The position numbers were made by a program, and so were the translations under genes. DNA of 64,000 nt, taken from CAVOGJ01 sp963695405. GTDB taxonomy: Bacteria; Planctomycetota; Planctomycetia; Pirellulales; Pirellulaceae. Positions 26,518-35,008 of the stretch are shown piece by piece. Location of the stretch: NCBI GenBank assembly GCA_963695405.1, contig CAVOGJ010000009.1:124001-188000 (forward strand). Direction: 5' to 3'. Under the pieces are notes generated by a model, which worked only from the letters and a program-made list of their open reading frames with translations, searched no databases and was not told the origin of the DNA. Each line of letters opens with the position of its first letter. The first letter of the stretch is position 1.

Positions 26518-26968
26518 CCGTAGCGGATGGCCGGGTCACCATGGTTGGCTCTGGCGATTGACCATTGTCATCGCATCGCTTCCGTTCTTCTGGGCGGGAG
26601 GTTGCAAAAGGCCGCCGGCCATGGGCCAAGTGCGTGGCGTCGTTACCATCGACGGCAAACCACTGGATACCGCCCGCGTGATGTTCATGCCCGATCCGAC
26701 GGGTGGGAATGCAGGCGGCCATTCGGAAGCTATGACCGATAAGGACGGTAGTTACGACCTGATTTTCAGTCGTGATGTCGAAAAACATGGAGCCATTGTG
26801 GGTGCCCATCGCGTCGTGATAGAGGACACGGCAGCCGAAGAGTCGCGAGGGGAGTTTCGCAAGAACCGGGTCCCGCCCCCGTATCGGACCCCGTCCGAAA
26901 CCCCGTTGCGTTTTGAGGTCCAGTCGGGCGAGCAAACGATCGACATCGAGCTGAATTCGAAGCCTTGA
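26501..26968 (+). CDS. Lipoprotein with carboxypeptidase-regulatory-like domain
   Basis: 155 aa if the TTG at 26501 is used; no ATG fits between the overlap and the signal sequence, so the start is uncertain. A hydrophobic stretch (LTIVIASLPFFWAGGC) ends in a lipobox whose Cys would be acylated. The rest reads QVRGVVTIDGKPLDTARVMF and DKDGSYDLIFSRD, a carboxypeptidase-regulatory-like beta-sandwich. Such lipoproteins commonly sit directly after DUF1559 genes in planctomycetes, and here the genes overlap by 17 bases. It is probably attached to a membrane facing the periplasm. Confidence 0.78.
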   Translation: MALENNRSGWPGHHGWLWRLTIVIASLPFFWAGGCKRPPAMGQVRGVVTIDGKPLDTARVMFMPDPTGGNAGGHSEAMTDKDGSYDLIFSRDVEKHGAIVGAHRVVIEDTAAEESRGEFRKNRVPPPYRTPSETPLRFEVQSGEQTIDIELNSKP

Positions 26969-27225
26969 TTTTTGCCGCAGGCGTCTCCGTTGCTCACGTC
27001 TTAACCGCAAACTCATTATTCTCGCTGGCTGCGGGAGTGCTTCCCCGAAAAATCAGCTTTCCCTTCACGCGAAACAGGCACGACGGGTGGTTTTGGGTTA
27101 GAATATCGTCCGGTTCATCCAAATTGGGATCGACTAGGTCTGGCTGACCGGAGGGCCATGCCCAAATGGGTTGTCTGCCATGCCAGGGGCTTCTGGGTTT
27201 ATCGTTCATAACAAGGAAAGAGACA

Positions 27226-28737
27226 ATGAAATTGAGATGTTTGTGGCTTTCTCTTTTTGCCGTCCTGCTGACAGCAGCGACCGTCTTCGGCGAGGTCGTG
27301 GGTGGAGATGACTTTGACCCAGGTGGCCTCGATCCCGTGACGCGGGTGCTCTCTCCTGATAACACTGCCAACAATGGTCGCTTCACGACCAGCACGGGTG
27401 GAGTTGGTAGTTTCTTCGACAGTTTCGGCATCGCGACCATTGATATTGATGGTCTTGGCGATTCCATTGATCTGCCGTTTGACGTCGTCGACCAGTCACT
27501 CGTCGGCTTTCCCGGCGACCGTAGTGGCGTGATCCCTGAGACGAAGAGAGATTTTCAATTCGTCATCGTCGATTTGGAAAACAATGACAACCCGACTTCG
27601 CCCCGTGCATCTGCCGAATGGACATTCGATATTGCTGGCGCGACCGATCTGTCGGTCAGTTTGGACTTTGGCGCTATCGGCGATTTTGGTGCCTCCGGTC
27701 CCGGACGCGACAACAGCTTCATCTTTTCCTACTCGATCGATGGGTCCACATCTCAGCCCTTCATGTCCGTCACGTCACCCGACGATGACCGGCCGTACGT
27801 CGTGACGATGCTCGACGGCAACCAGTACTCTACCGGCGATGCCAATTTTTTCTTTAATGAGGCAAACTACGGCTTGCTCGGTTGTCAGCTCGGCGTCGCG
27901 AATTCATGTACGACGTTCGACAATGGGTTGGACTTGTTTTTTGCTGACCCTCTCGATACGAATCAGGATGGTAGCATTTACGTCGATCCAGTGAACGTGG
28001 TCATTACCGATACGCCGTTGAATCCGGGCGACCTCACCGAGGGCCAGCTCCGTATTTACGGCGAGACGAATTCCAACGGGACTTTTTCCAACCCCGAGTT
28101 CGAACTGTTCAAGAACCCACTCTGGATCAACGGTGACGAGAGCAGAATCATCCAGAATCAGATCGCGACCTTCACGGAAGCAATCGCTGGTAGCGGCGAT
28201 GTGCTCACCATCACGCTCGACGCCACGCAGTACGGCGGCGATCGATACTTCGTGTTCGACAACCTCGTGGTCGAAGGCACCATCGGCGGTGGCATCAGTG
28301 GTGATTTCAACGGTGACGGCACCTACGATTGCCTGGATGTCGACCCACTCGTCGCCGCGATGGTGGCTGGTACCAACGACCCGGCGTTCGACCTGACGGG
28401 CGACGACCTGGTCAATGGCGACGATCTGGCCGCCTGGCTGGTGGAGGGAGGCAATGCGGAAGTCGGAGGCGCCTTCCTGGCAGGCGATGCCAATCTGGAC
28501 GGCGTCGTGGATGTTTCGGACTTTAACAATTGGAATAGCAGCAAGTTCACCTCCGGCAGTGGATACTGTGCCGGCGATTTCAACGGCGATGGGTCAACGG
28601 ACGTGTCGGATTTCAATCTCTGGAATGGCAACAAGTTCCAGACATCCGCCGGAACGTTGGTCCCCGAGCCGGCCTCCTGGACCTTGTTCGGTTTGGCGGC
28701 CGCTTCGTTGTTGCGACTGCGCCGCCGACAGGCCTAA
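27226..28737 (+). CDS. Exported dockerin-repeat PEP-CTERM protein
   Basis: 503 aa from the ATG at 27226, with AAGGAAAG upstream. The signal peptide is MKLRCLWLSLFAVLLTAATV. A middle domain of about 330 residues is acidic and beta-rich with no known family. The tail has dockerin-like loops (GDFNGDGTYDCLDVDPL, GDANLDGVVDVSDFN, GDFNGDGSTDVSDFN) almost identical to those at 24731-25080, then VPEPASWTLFGLAAASLL with RLRRRQ as the exosortase signal. A good terminator lies 33 bases downstream. It is probably surface-exposed or released. Confidence 0.85.
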   Translation: MKLRCLWLSLFAVLLTAATVFGEVVGGDDFDPGGLDPVTRVLSPDNTANNGRFTTSTGGVGSFFDSFGIATIDIDGLGDSIDLPFDVVDQSLVGFPGDRSGVIPETKRDFQFVIVDLENNDNPTSPRASAEWTFDIAGATDLSVSLDFGAIGDFGASGPGRDNSFIFSYSIDGSTSQPFMSVTSPDDDRPYVVTMLDGNQYSTGDANFFFNEANYGLLGCQLGVANSCTTFDNGLDLFFADPLDTNQDGSIYVDPVNVVITDTPLNPGDLTEGQLRIYGETNSNGTFSNPEFELFKNPLWINGDESRIIQNQIATFTEAIAGSGDVLTITLDATQYGGDRYFVFDNLVVEGTIGGGISGDFNGDGTYDCLDVDPLVAAMVAGTNDPAFDLTGDDLVNGDDLAAWLVEGGNAEVGGAFLAGDANLDGVVDVSDFNNWNSSKFTSGSGYCAGDFNGDGSTDVSDFNLWNGNKFQTSAGTLVPEPASWTLFGLAAASLLRLRRRQA

Positions 28738-28770
28738 GGCCGTTCGGTTGCACGGCTTCCCGTCTTTCCA

Positions 28771-28804
28771 AGGGCGAATTCCCAGTGGGGATTCGCCCTC
28801 TTTT
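28771..28804 (+). terminator. Intrinsic terminator
   Basis: GGGCGAAT (28772-28779) pairs perfectly with ATTCGCCC (28791-28798) around an 11-base loop, followed by CTCTTTT. It lies just after the PEP-CTERM gene. Confidence 0.8.
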
Positions 28805-28846
28805 CGTTTCTCCTTGGCTTCAAACACCACTCGGCGGAGGGGGCTG

Positions 28847-29916
28847 ATGGAAAATCCGGCCATGTTTGGTCGGCGAAGGGTCGCCACAAAAGGTACGATT
28901 GAGATGGCTGTGGTGCGGACTGACGACCTGCCCGGTGCCACTCCTCCTCTATCAACAACGGGTCGACCGGTGGTTCATCCAGACGTCCCCATTCTCCGGC
29001 TATTAGGGTACGCCCTCTTCGAGCGGCAGGAGGATGGCACGTTTCTTTGCCTCGGTTGGCCCTCGCACTGGTCGGATGACGAGCAGCGATCGGCGAGCGA
29101 TGAGATGGCTGGACAAGGCCACACCACGCTCGCTGCGATCTTGGCCGTGACAGGTCCTTTTCTCGACGAGTTCTGGATCGACGCTCAATCCCTCTGGTCA
29201 CGGGGTCGGCCGGGGCGGATTCGCTCAGGCGTTTGGGAGCAGGAATTCGTGGGTCGTGGCATACGGTGGCTCGAAGCCGTCGCGGTGCAAACGGACGACA
29301 AATCGTACCTGCTCGTCGAGGACAAGGTTGACCGCGGCATTCCAGGTCCCGCCGCTTCTCCCACCCCGATACAACTTGCCACGGGTCCTATCCGCGCTGA
29401 ATGACCGGTCGCTGGATCTTCGCGCATGGACGGACGCGACCATCGCATCGTATCGCGTGGTCGAGGAAGCGTCGACTGCCACCAAAAACACGCCGCTCCG
29501 CGTTCTTGTCGCCGAGGATAACGCGGTCAATCGGAAATTCATGGTCGACCTGCTGCAGGAGGCTGGGTACACCGTCCTGGTGGCGGAGAATGGGCGTGAG
29601 GCGGTCGAACGGGCCATCTGCGACGAACCGCATGTCGTGGTGATGGACTGCCAGATGCCTGTGCTCGACGGAATCCGAGCCACCAGGGAAATTCGAAAGA
29701 GAAATTACCAGGCGGGTAGCTATTTACCAGTGATTGCGGTGACAGTTCAAGCGACGGCTCAGCACCGAGCAGGCATGTCGCCATGCCGGGATGGATTATT
29801 TTCTTGCCAAACCCTTCCCCGCCGATCGTCTCTTGGCGCTCGTTCGCGTCGCCAGTACGCAGCAACGCGGGCCGTTCCGACAGGGGCCGATCCAGCCCCG
29901 CGGCAGGCAATCATAG
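28847..29916 (+). pseudogene. Broken sensor/response-regulator gene, kinase core missing
   Basis: Three frames are needed. From the ATG at 28847 (GGAGG upstream) comes a sensor-like region with FLDEFWIDAQSLWSRGRPGR and SYLLVEDKVDRG. It resembles the PAS-like input region of planctomycete hybrid kinases; I recognise the style, not a named family. After a +1 shift between about 29330 and 29385 a REC domain starts (LRVLVAEDNAVNRKFM, MDCQMPVLDG with the phospho-acceptor Asp). A second +1 shift near 29770 (an extra G) is needed to reach GMDYFLAKPFPADRLLALVR with the conserved Lys. No HisKA or ATPase domain lies between sensor and REC. It is a decayed, internally deleted gene or contains sequence errors. 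Confidence 0.75.
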
Positions 29917-29936
29917 CCAGAGCGTTTGTACGTCCA

Positions 29937-31565
29937 TCAGCCGGGGGCGCCACCCACGCGCCCGGGGCCATTATCCGTGCGGTCTGAATTTTCCACGGTC
30001 GATCCCGGCAGCTCAAGTGGGGACAAGTTCCGCAAAGCACCTTGCTCGATCAATTCCTCGATCGCGCGGATATCCGGAGCTGGCGGCCGATCACTCGTCA
30101 GCGGCGCGACCCGTTCGCGGATCAGGGCAAAGCCGGCTTCGACGGCCCGTCCGGAGCGGAGCGGCCGGTGGTGGTCGAGTCCCGTGGCGGCACAAAGAAG
30201 CTCAATGGCGATGACCGCACGCACCAGCTCGGTCGCTCGTGCTGCCTTGGCGGCCGAACGGGGACCAAACGAGTTGTAATCCTCCATCCCGGCACTCGTG
30301 GACAGATTGGCCACACTGGCGGGATTGGCCAGGCCAATCAATTCGTTGCAACAAGCGGCTGCCGTGTATTGAGCGATCATCAGACCGCTTTGCAGGCCCG
30401 CCTGTGGGGTCAAAAACGTCGGCAACGCGGCCTCGGGCTCGGACCCGGACAGCATGTAAAACACCCTCCGCTCGGAAATCCCTGCCACGTGTGAAAGGGC
30501 GATGGACAGCACATCCAGCGGGAGGGCGACTGGCATGCCGTGAAAGTTTCCTCCCGACACGATCTCGCCCCGGCCATTCTCTTCCAGGACGAGGGGATTG
30601 TCCGTCACGGCCCCTAGTTCGGCGGTGACTCGTTGTCTGACATAGATAAACGCGTCCCAAGCGGCCCCCAGCACGGCCGGACAGCAACGAAACGAGTACG
30701 GGTCCTGCACCCGCGGGTCGTTCTCCACATGCGAGCGAACAATCTCACTATCGGCCAGCATGGCGCGTAGCGACTTGGCGACAAGTTGTTGACCGTGTTG
30801 GCCTCGCAATTCATGCACCCGCGGATCGAGCGTACTGTCGGTGGCGCGGCACGTATCGACCGACATGGCCGCAGCCATCAGCGCCGCGGGAAACAACCGC
30901 TCAAATGCGGCTACCAACAGCGCGGCCCGTCCGGCCATCAAGTGCGTACCATTGATCAGCGCCAGACCTTCCTTGGCTTCGAGCGCCAGCGGCTGCAGTC
31001 CAGCGCGTCGCAAGGCTGCCGAGCCGTCGATGGGCTGGCCTCGGTACTCCGCCTGCCCCTCGCCCAAGAGGACCAACCCGACATGGGCCAGCGGTGCGAG
31101 ATCGCCCGAGGCACCGACCGAGCCGATTTCGGGGACACGGGGCGTGACGCCCGCATTTAACAGCTCGATCAGCCCCGCCGCCACAACCGGACGAACGCCC
31201 GAGTGACCGCGAGCCAGCGAGGCCGCCAGCAATAGCATCATCGCGCGAACCACCGCTGTGGGTAGTGGCTGGCCAACACCCGTACTGTGCGATCGCAGCA
31301 GGTTCGTCTGCAACTGCCGCAGCGATTCGTTCTCGATCCGCACGCGGCCCAAGGCGCCGAAGCCGGTGTTGACACCATAATGAGGCAAACCGTCCAGCAA
31401 GGCCGCTTCGAGCAGGTCCCGTGACGCCTGCATGCGTTCCCGACCTACTTGACCTAATCGCACGGATGCGGCGTGAATGGCCACGCGCTCCACCTCGCCG
31501 GTCGTGAGCGGTTGGCCGTTGATCTCAATCGTTGGGTCATCAGGCATCGACGGGTCCTCGGACAT
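29937..31565 (-). CDS. hutH: Histidine ammonia-lyase
   Basis: 542 aa, intact. It deaminates histidine to urocanate. The MIO cofactor forms from Ala152-Ser153-Gly154 in GSVGASGDLAPL. Other conserved elements are YGVNTGFG near residue 63, LLRSHSTGVG, LINGTHLMAG, SGGNFHGMPVALP and GMEDYNSFGP. The start could also be the ATG at 31547. Length fits the family (about 510) with a short C-terminal tail. It lies on the opposite strand to hutU and hutI and about 7 kb from hutI, so the three are not one operon. Its product would accumulate if the frameshifts in hutU are real. Confidence 0.95.
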   Translation of the reverse strand: MSEDPSMPDDPTIEINGQPLTTGEVERVAIHAASVRLGQVGRERMQASRDLLEAALLDGLPHYGVNTGFGALGRVRIENESLRQLQTNLLRSHSTGVGQPLPTAVVRAMMLLLAASLARGHSGVRPVVAAGLIELLNAGVTPRVPEIGSVGASGDLAPLAHVGLVLLGEGQAEYRGQPIDGSAALRRAGLQPLALEAKEGLALINGTHLMAGRAALLVAAFERLFPAALMAAAMSVDTCRATDSTLDPRVHELRGQHGQQLVAKSLRAMLADSEIVRSHVENDPRVQDPYSFRCCPAVLGAAWDAFIYVRQRVTAELGAVTDNPLVLEENGRGEIVSGGNFHGMPVALPLDVLSIALSHVAGISERRVFYMLSGSEPEAALPTFLTPQAGLQSGLMIAQYTAAACCNELIGLANPASVANLSTSAGMEDYNSFGPRSAAKAARATELVRAVIAIELLCAATGLDHHRPLRSGRAVEAGFALIRERVAPLTSDRPPAPDIRAIEELIEQGALRNLSPLELPGSTVENSDRTDNGPGRVGGAPG

Positions 31566-31586
31566 GCTCTTCGCCGTGCCCCGAGT

Positions 31587-32444
31587 CTATTCGACAACCA
31601 GCGTCGGTGTAATCACCAGTTCGACCGGACGATGATCGCTGGTCGACTCGTCATCCGGAAAGTCGCCTCTTCGCACGATCACCTGCGAGGCGGCCGACCA
31701 TTTTTTGGCGGCGCCAGCCGTAAAGACAAAGTCGAGCATCGAGCCCGGGTAATCGTCCTCGCCATCTTCATCGAAATCCGCCCAGTTGGTATCGACCAGT
31801 TCCAAGGGGCGAATCCACTTCCACGTGTCGCCACGCAGAAAGACATCAAAGGCCGCATTTCCCTGCCGAGTCGCAAACACGTAATCGAAATTGAAATCCC
31901 CCACGGCGATCACGGGCAGCCGCGCAGCGGAAGCCCATTTGGTCAATCCTTCTGCCTGGGTCGCTCGCAAAACGGCATCTCCCCGAGCCAGATGGTTCAA
32001 CACAAGCAAAAACGAACGGTTCCATTGTTTGTCACGGAACTTGGCGACCAAAGGCGAGCGATGATGCCATGCCTCGTCATTGACCGGCGTGTTCCGGACG
32101 ACGAATAACTCCCGAGCTTCGAGTAATTCGAGCCGCGCCGTATCGAAAATGATCTCTAGACGATCATGATGACCCGTGGCCGAGTGAATATTGCGATACA
32201 AAGACGATTTTCCATTGCCGATGGCGTCGGTAAACCGTCGCAAGTCGGTCCGCTTGACTTCACTGAGCGCATAGATGTGATAGGCCGGTAAGTTTTGTAG
32301 TTCTTCCGCGATCACATCCGGATCGGCTCCTTCACTCTCCACATTCCAGCTGAGAATCCTCAAGGGGGGCGCCGCAACGAGGGGAGCAACAAGACAGAAA
32401 CTGGCCAACCAGGGGGCAAGTGCGATGCGGGGATTGGAAAACAT
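31587..32444 (-). CDS. Secreted endonuclease/exonuclease/phosphatase family protein
   Basis: 285 aa from the ATG at 32444. A signal peptide (IALAPWLASFCLVAPLVAA) is followed by the EEP fold motifs: LRILSWNVESEG with the catalytic Asn, LSEVKR with the metal Glu, LVLNHLARGD, IAVGDFNFDY and the final STSDHRPVEL. All catalytic positions are present. An acidic insert (WADFDEDGEDDYPGS) precedes the last strand. It probably hydrolyses phosphodiesters or phosphomonoesters outside the cytosol; the substrate is unknown. It ends 22 bases upstream of hutH on the same strand, so they could share a transcript. Confidence 0.85.
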   Translation of the reverse strand: MFSNPRIALAPWLASFCLVAPLVAAPPLRILSWNVESEGADPDVIAEELQNLPAYHIYALSEVKRTDLRRFTDAIGNGKSSLYRNIHSATGHHDRLEIIFDTARLELLEARELFVVRNTPVNDEAWHHRSPLVAKFRDKQWNRSFLLVLNHLARGDAVLRATQAEGLTKWASAARLPVIAVGDFNFDYVFATRQGNAAFDVFLRGDTWKWIRPLELVDTNWADFDEDGEDDYPGSMLDFVFTAGAAKKWSAASQVIVRRGDFPDDESTSDHRPVELVITPTLVVE

Positions 32445-32671
32445 GAGGATCAACCGTCAGGTGAATGGCAGGGGGGTGTGTCAAGGAACGACGTCCACCA
32501 TTATCTCCTCGCGGACCACCCTTCGTAAACTCAATCGCGGTGACTTTCCGCAAAAGGCGACTCGTCATCGAACGACAACGAGGGCATCGATTCCTTTGTT
32601 TTCCCGCCATCGTCGGTTGTCAGGCGGTGCTGCGCTGTCGATAATCGCGGACGTACTCTGGAGAGCCTGCG

Positions 32672-33382
32672 ATGAATACCGTTGCCGAGGTGATGTCCGA
32701 ATTGGCCAAGAAGGGCTCGGCCCAGACCCGCAAGACCTATGCCCGGCATGGGGCGGCCGTCGAGATGTTTGGCGTCAAGATTGGCGATCTGAAGACGATT
32801 GCCAAGCAGATCAAGGGGAATCAGGCGCTGGCCCTCGAACTGTACGACTCGGGAAACTCGGATGCCATGTATTTGGCTGGGTTGGTAGCCGATGGCTGCC
32901 AAATGACAAAGAAGCAATTGGAAGCGTGGGTGAAGGCCGCCAATTGGTACCTGCTCGCGGAATATACGGTTCCCTGGGTCGCCGCGGAGAGTCCCCATGG
33001 GCGAGACTTGGCCCGGAAATGGATCGGCTCGAAGACGCCTTGCATCGCGTCCAGCGGCTGGGCCACTTATGCCAGCTGGATCTCGGTGCGACCGGATGAA
33101 GATCTGGACCTGGACGAAATCCGCGCATTGCTTGACCACGTCGCCAGCGAAATTCATCAGGCGCCTAATCGCGTCCGCTATACCATGAATGGATTTGTGA
33201 TCGCCGTCGGCGCCTACGTCAAGCCACTTCTCAAGCAGGCAAAGGCCGCCGCCAAGAAAATTGGCGAGGTCTCAGTCGATATGGGAGATACGGCGTGCCA
33301 AGTTCCGCTGGCGACTGCTTACATCGAAAAGTTGGAAAAGACGGGCCGCGTCGGAAAGAAGCGCAAAACCACCAAGTGCTGA
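32672..33382 (+). CDS. AlkD-like DNA alkylation repair protein
   Basis: 236 aa of HEAT-like helical repeats: VAEVMSELAKKGSAQTRKTY, YGVKIG-type FGVKIGDLKTIAKQ, ALALELYDSGNSDAMYLAGL and AAESPHGRDLARKW. The family removes alkylated bases by trapping distorted DNA. The C-terminal helix GKKRKTTKC is basic. No signal peptide. It is divergent from the exonuclease/phosphatase gene and convergent with the selenoprotein gene. Whether it keeps glycosylase activity or only binds DNA cannot be decided here. Confidence 0.82.
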   Translation: MNTVAEVMSELAKKGSAQTRKTYARHGAAVEMFGVKIGDLKTIAKQIKGNQALALELYDSGNSDAMYLAGLVADGCQMTKKQLEAWVKAANWYLLAEYTVPWVAAESPHGRDLARKWIGSKTPCIASSGWATYASWISVRPDEDLDLDEIRALLDHVASEIHQAPNRVRYTMNGFVIAVGAYVKPLLKQAKAAAKKIGEVSVDMGDTACQVPLATAYIEKLEKTGRVGKKRKTTKC

Positions 33383-33464
33383 AGCATGAAATGCTCAGAG
33401 CGAAAGATCTCGCAAACCTCATCACGGAGAAAAACCATGCGACGAAGTATTGCGGCGGGCCCGA

Positions 33465-34781
33465 TTAACGGGGCCGCTGCAACCAAGGGGCTTCGTAATA
33501 GGCGACAAATCCAGGCGCGACGCGGGGCGTGGTGGCGGTCGACAATCGGAAAACCCATCCGATGGGGCTGGCCGATTCGGGGTCCCCATGCCGACCGTTG
33601 AAACGCGTTCGCCCCCAACGAGTTCCCAAGGCCACCAAGTCGAACTGCGTGAACCTTTTCTGTCCGAGATCATAGGTGGCTCGTCCGTACAGCTGCGCGT
33701 GAATCCCATGCTCGGTGTCGCCGCGATCGATGGCCAGGCCCGGCAGATTCCTCTTGTCCCCTGGCGCGGCACTTTCCGTCTGACCGCGGATCTCCAGTTC
33801 CACACGATCTCCCTGCCGATCAAGGACTCGTGTCCACATACGGGAGCCGGCGACTTGGTCCCAAGTAAAGGGGCTGGTTTGGCCCCGCGCGACGTCGACA
33901 AGATGAAAGCGGGCCAGTCGCGATGTGAGCGGGGCCGGCAATTCATGATGGTCGCCCAGTTGGGGCTCTGTTGGCAGCCACTGTCGCGCTTCCGAAGACG
34001 AGAACCAGGAAAAATCACGATTCCATTTGCCGCAACGTTCGGCTTGAACGTCGCAAGTCAACGGCAAGTCACGTGTGAACATCGAGAGCACCAGGCCCTC
34101 CGCCGGATAACTGTCTTCCCAGCGATGTTGGGGACGCAGGTCAGCAGCGGCCGGTAATTGGCGTTGTGCCGACGGCAGGGACTGCCACTTGTGCCAGCCA
34201 CGGCGGAGCATGGCCAAGACCCGCTGCGGATCGTTCGAATTGATCGAAGACAGCAGCTTGCCGCCGGGAGTACAAACGTAGATGCCTTGCCGAGTCCTCC
34301 CCGGTCGCCCTCCGTAGTGACCCTGCTCGGCCATCCGCTGAAAGAACAGGCACTCCGGATCGTCCTGCGTCTGCAACCGCCAGACCTCATCCGTGGCGAT
34401 GACGAATCGCTCGGTGAGTTTCCGCAAATCAGGATCTGTCCACACGGACCGCCGGCCCGTCACGCCGTTATTTCACGTGCAGCCGAGCGGATGCCCGTTC
34501 ATGGTCCAGAGGAGCAACGGCCGTTGTTGGGCATCCGCCGCCAAGATGCCATCCTTGAAGTTGGTCAGCCACGGAAGCGATTCGTAGTCTAGCTCGCTGG
34601 CGGCGGGGAGGATATGATCCCGCCACTTCGCATAGTTGGACTCATTCAGTTCCAGCGGGAATTGCGCGACCGATGCGGGGGACACAGCCTGGCAGGAGGA
34701 GAACGGATCCACTGCAAAAAATACGCCCAGCAACGCGGCAGAGCCCCAAGCAGGCCAGTAGACCGAAGTTTGACTGGTCAT
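33465..34781 (-). CDS. Predicted selenoprotein, thioredoxin-like, with in-frame UGA (Sec103)
   Basis: The minus strand holds two open frames in the same phase separated only by one TGA at 34473-34475: residues to NGHPLGCT, then NNGVTGRRSVWTDPDLRKLT. Read through as selenocysteine it is one 438-aa protein with a CTU redox motif. It starts at the ATG at 34781 with GAAAGAG upstream. A signal-like hydrophobic stretch (WPAWGSAALLGVFFAVD) is at the N-terminus. The region WLTNFKDGILAADAQQRPLL and the downstream RKLTERFVIATDEVWRL are in the style of thioredoxin-fold DsbD/TlpA-like proteins. A SECIS-like hairpin lies 13 nt after the UGA. Without Sec insertion the product would be a 102-aa fragment. 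Confidence 0.8.
34444..34460 (-). promoter_or_regulatory. Bacterial SECIS-like hairpin after the UGA
   Basis: In the minus-strand RNA, ACGGGCC pairs with GGUCCGU (7 bp, one G-U) around the loop GGC. The loop begins about 20 nt after the UGA and its first two bases are G. This agrees with the bacterial SECIS consensus, which needs a G in the first two loop positions at roughly 16-37 nt from the UGA. Confidence 0.65.
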
Positions 34782-35008
34782 GGTTCGAATCTCTTTCAAA
34801 CGGCGGAAGTCTTCTCGTAATTGTCAGAAATTCAACGTTGAATGACAAGCTGGTCGCTGTCCCTTCCAAGGAACGAGGAAGATGTGAAAGTCAGGCGCAC
34901 CGAGGGCGCGGAGATAGGATGGAGTCCATTTCTGGCTCGGCGCACTCTGCGTCCTTGCATTTCGATGACCGCGCGTTGCATTACCAGCGCCGTAGGACTG
35001 TCAATCCC

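Noticed and set aside
33450..34157. Plus-strand open frame of 235 codons opposite the selenoprotein gene
   Set aside because: It is antisense to a better supported protein and has no recognisable domain or start signal.
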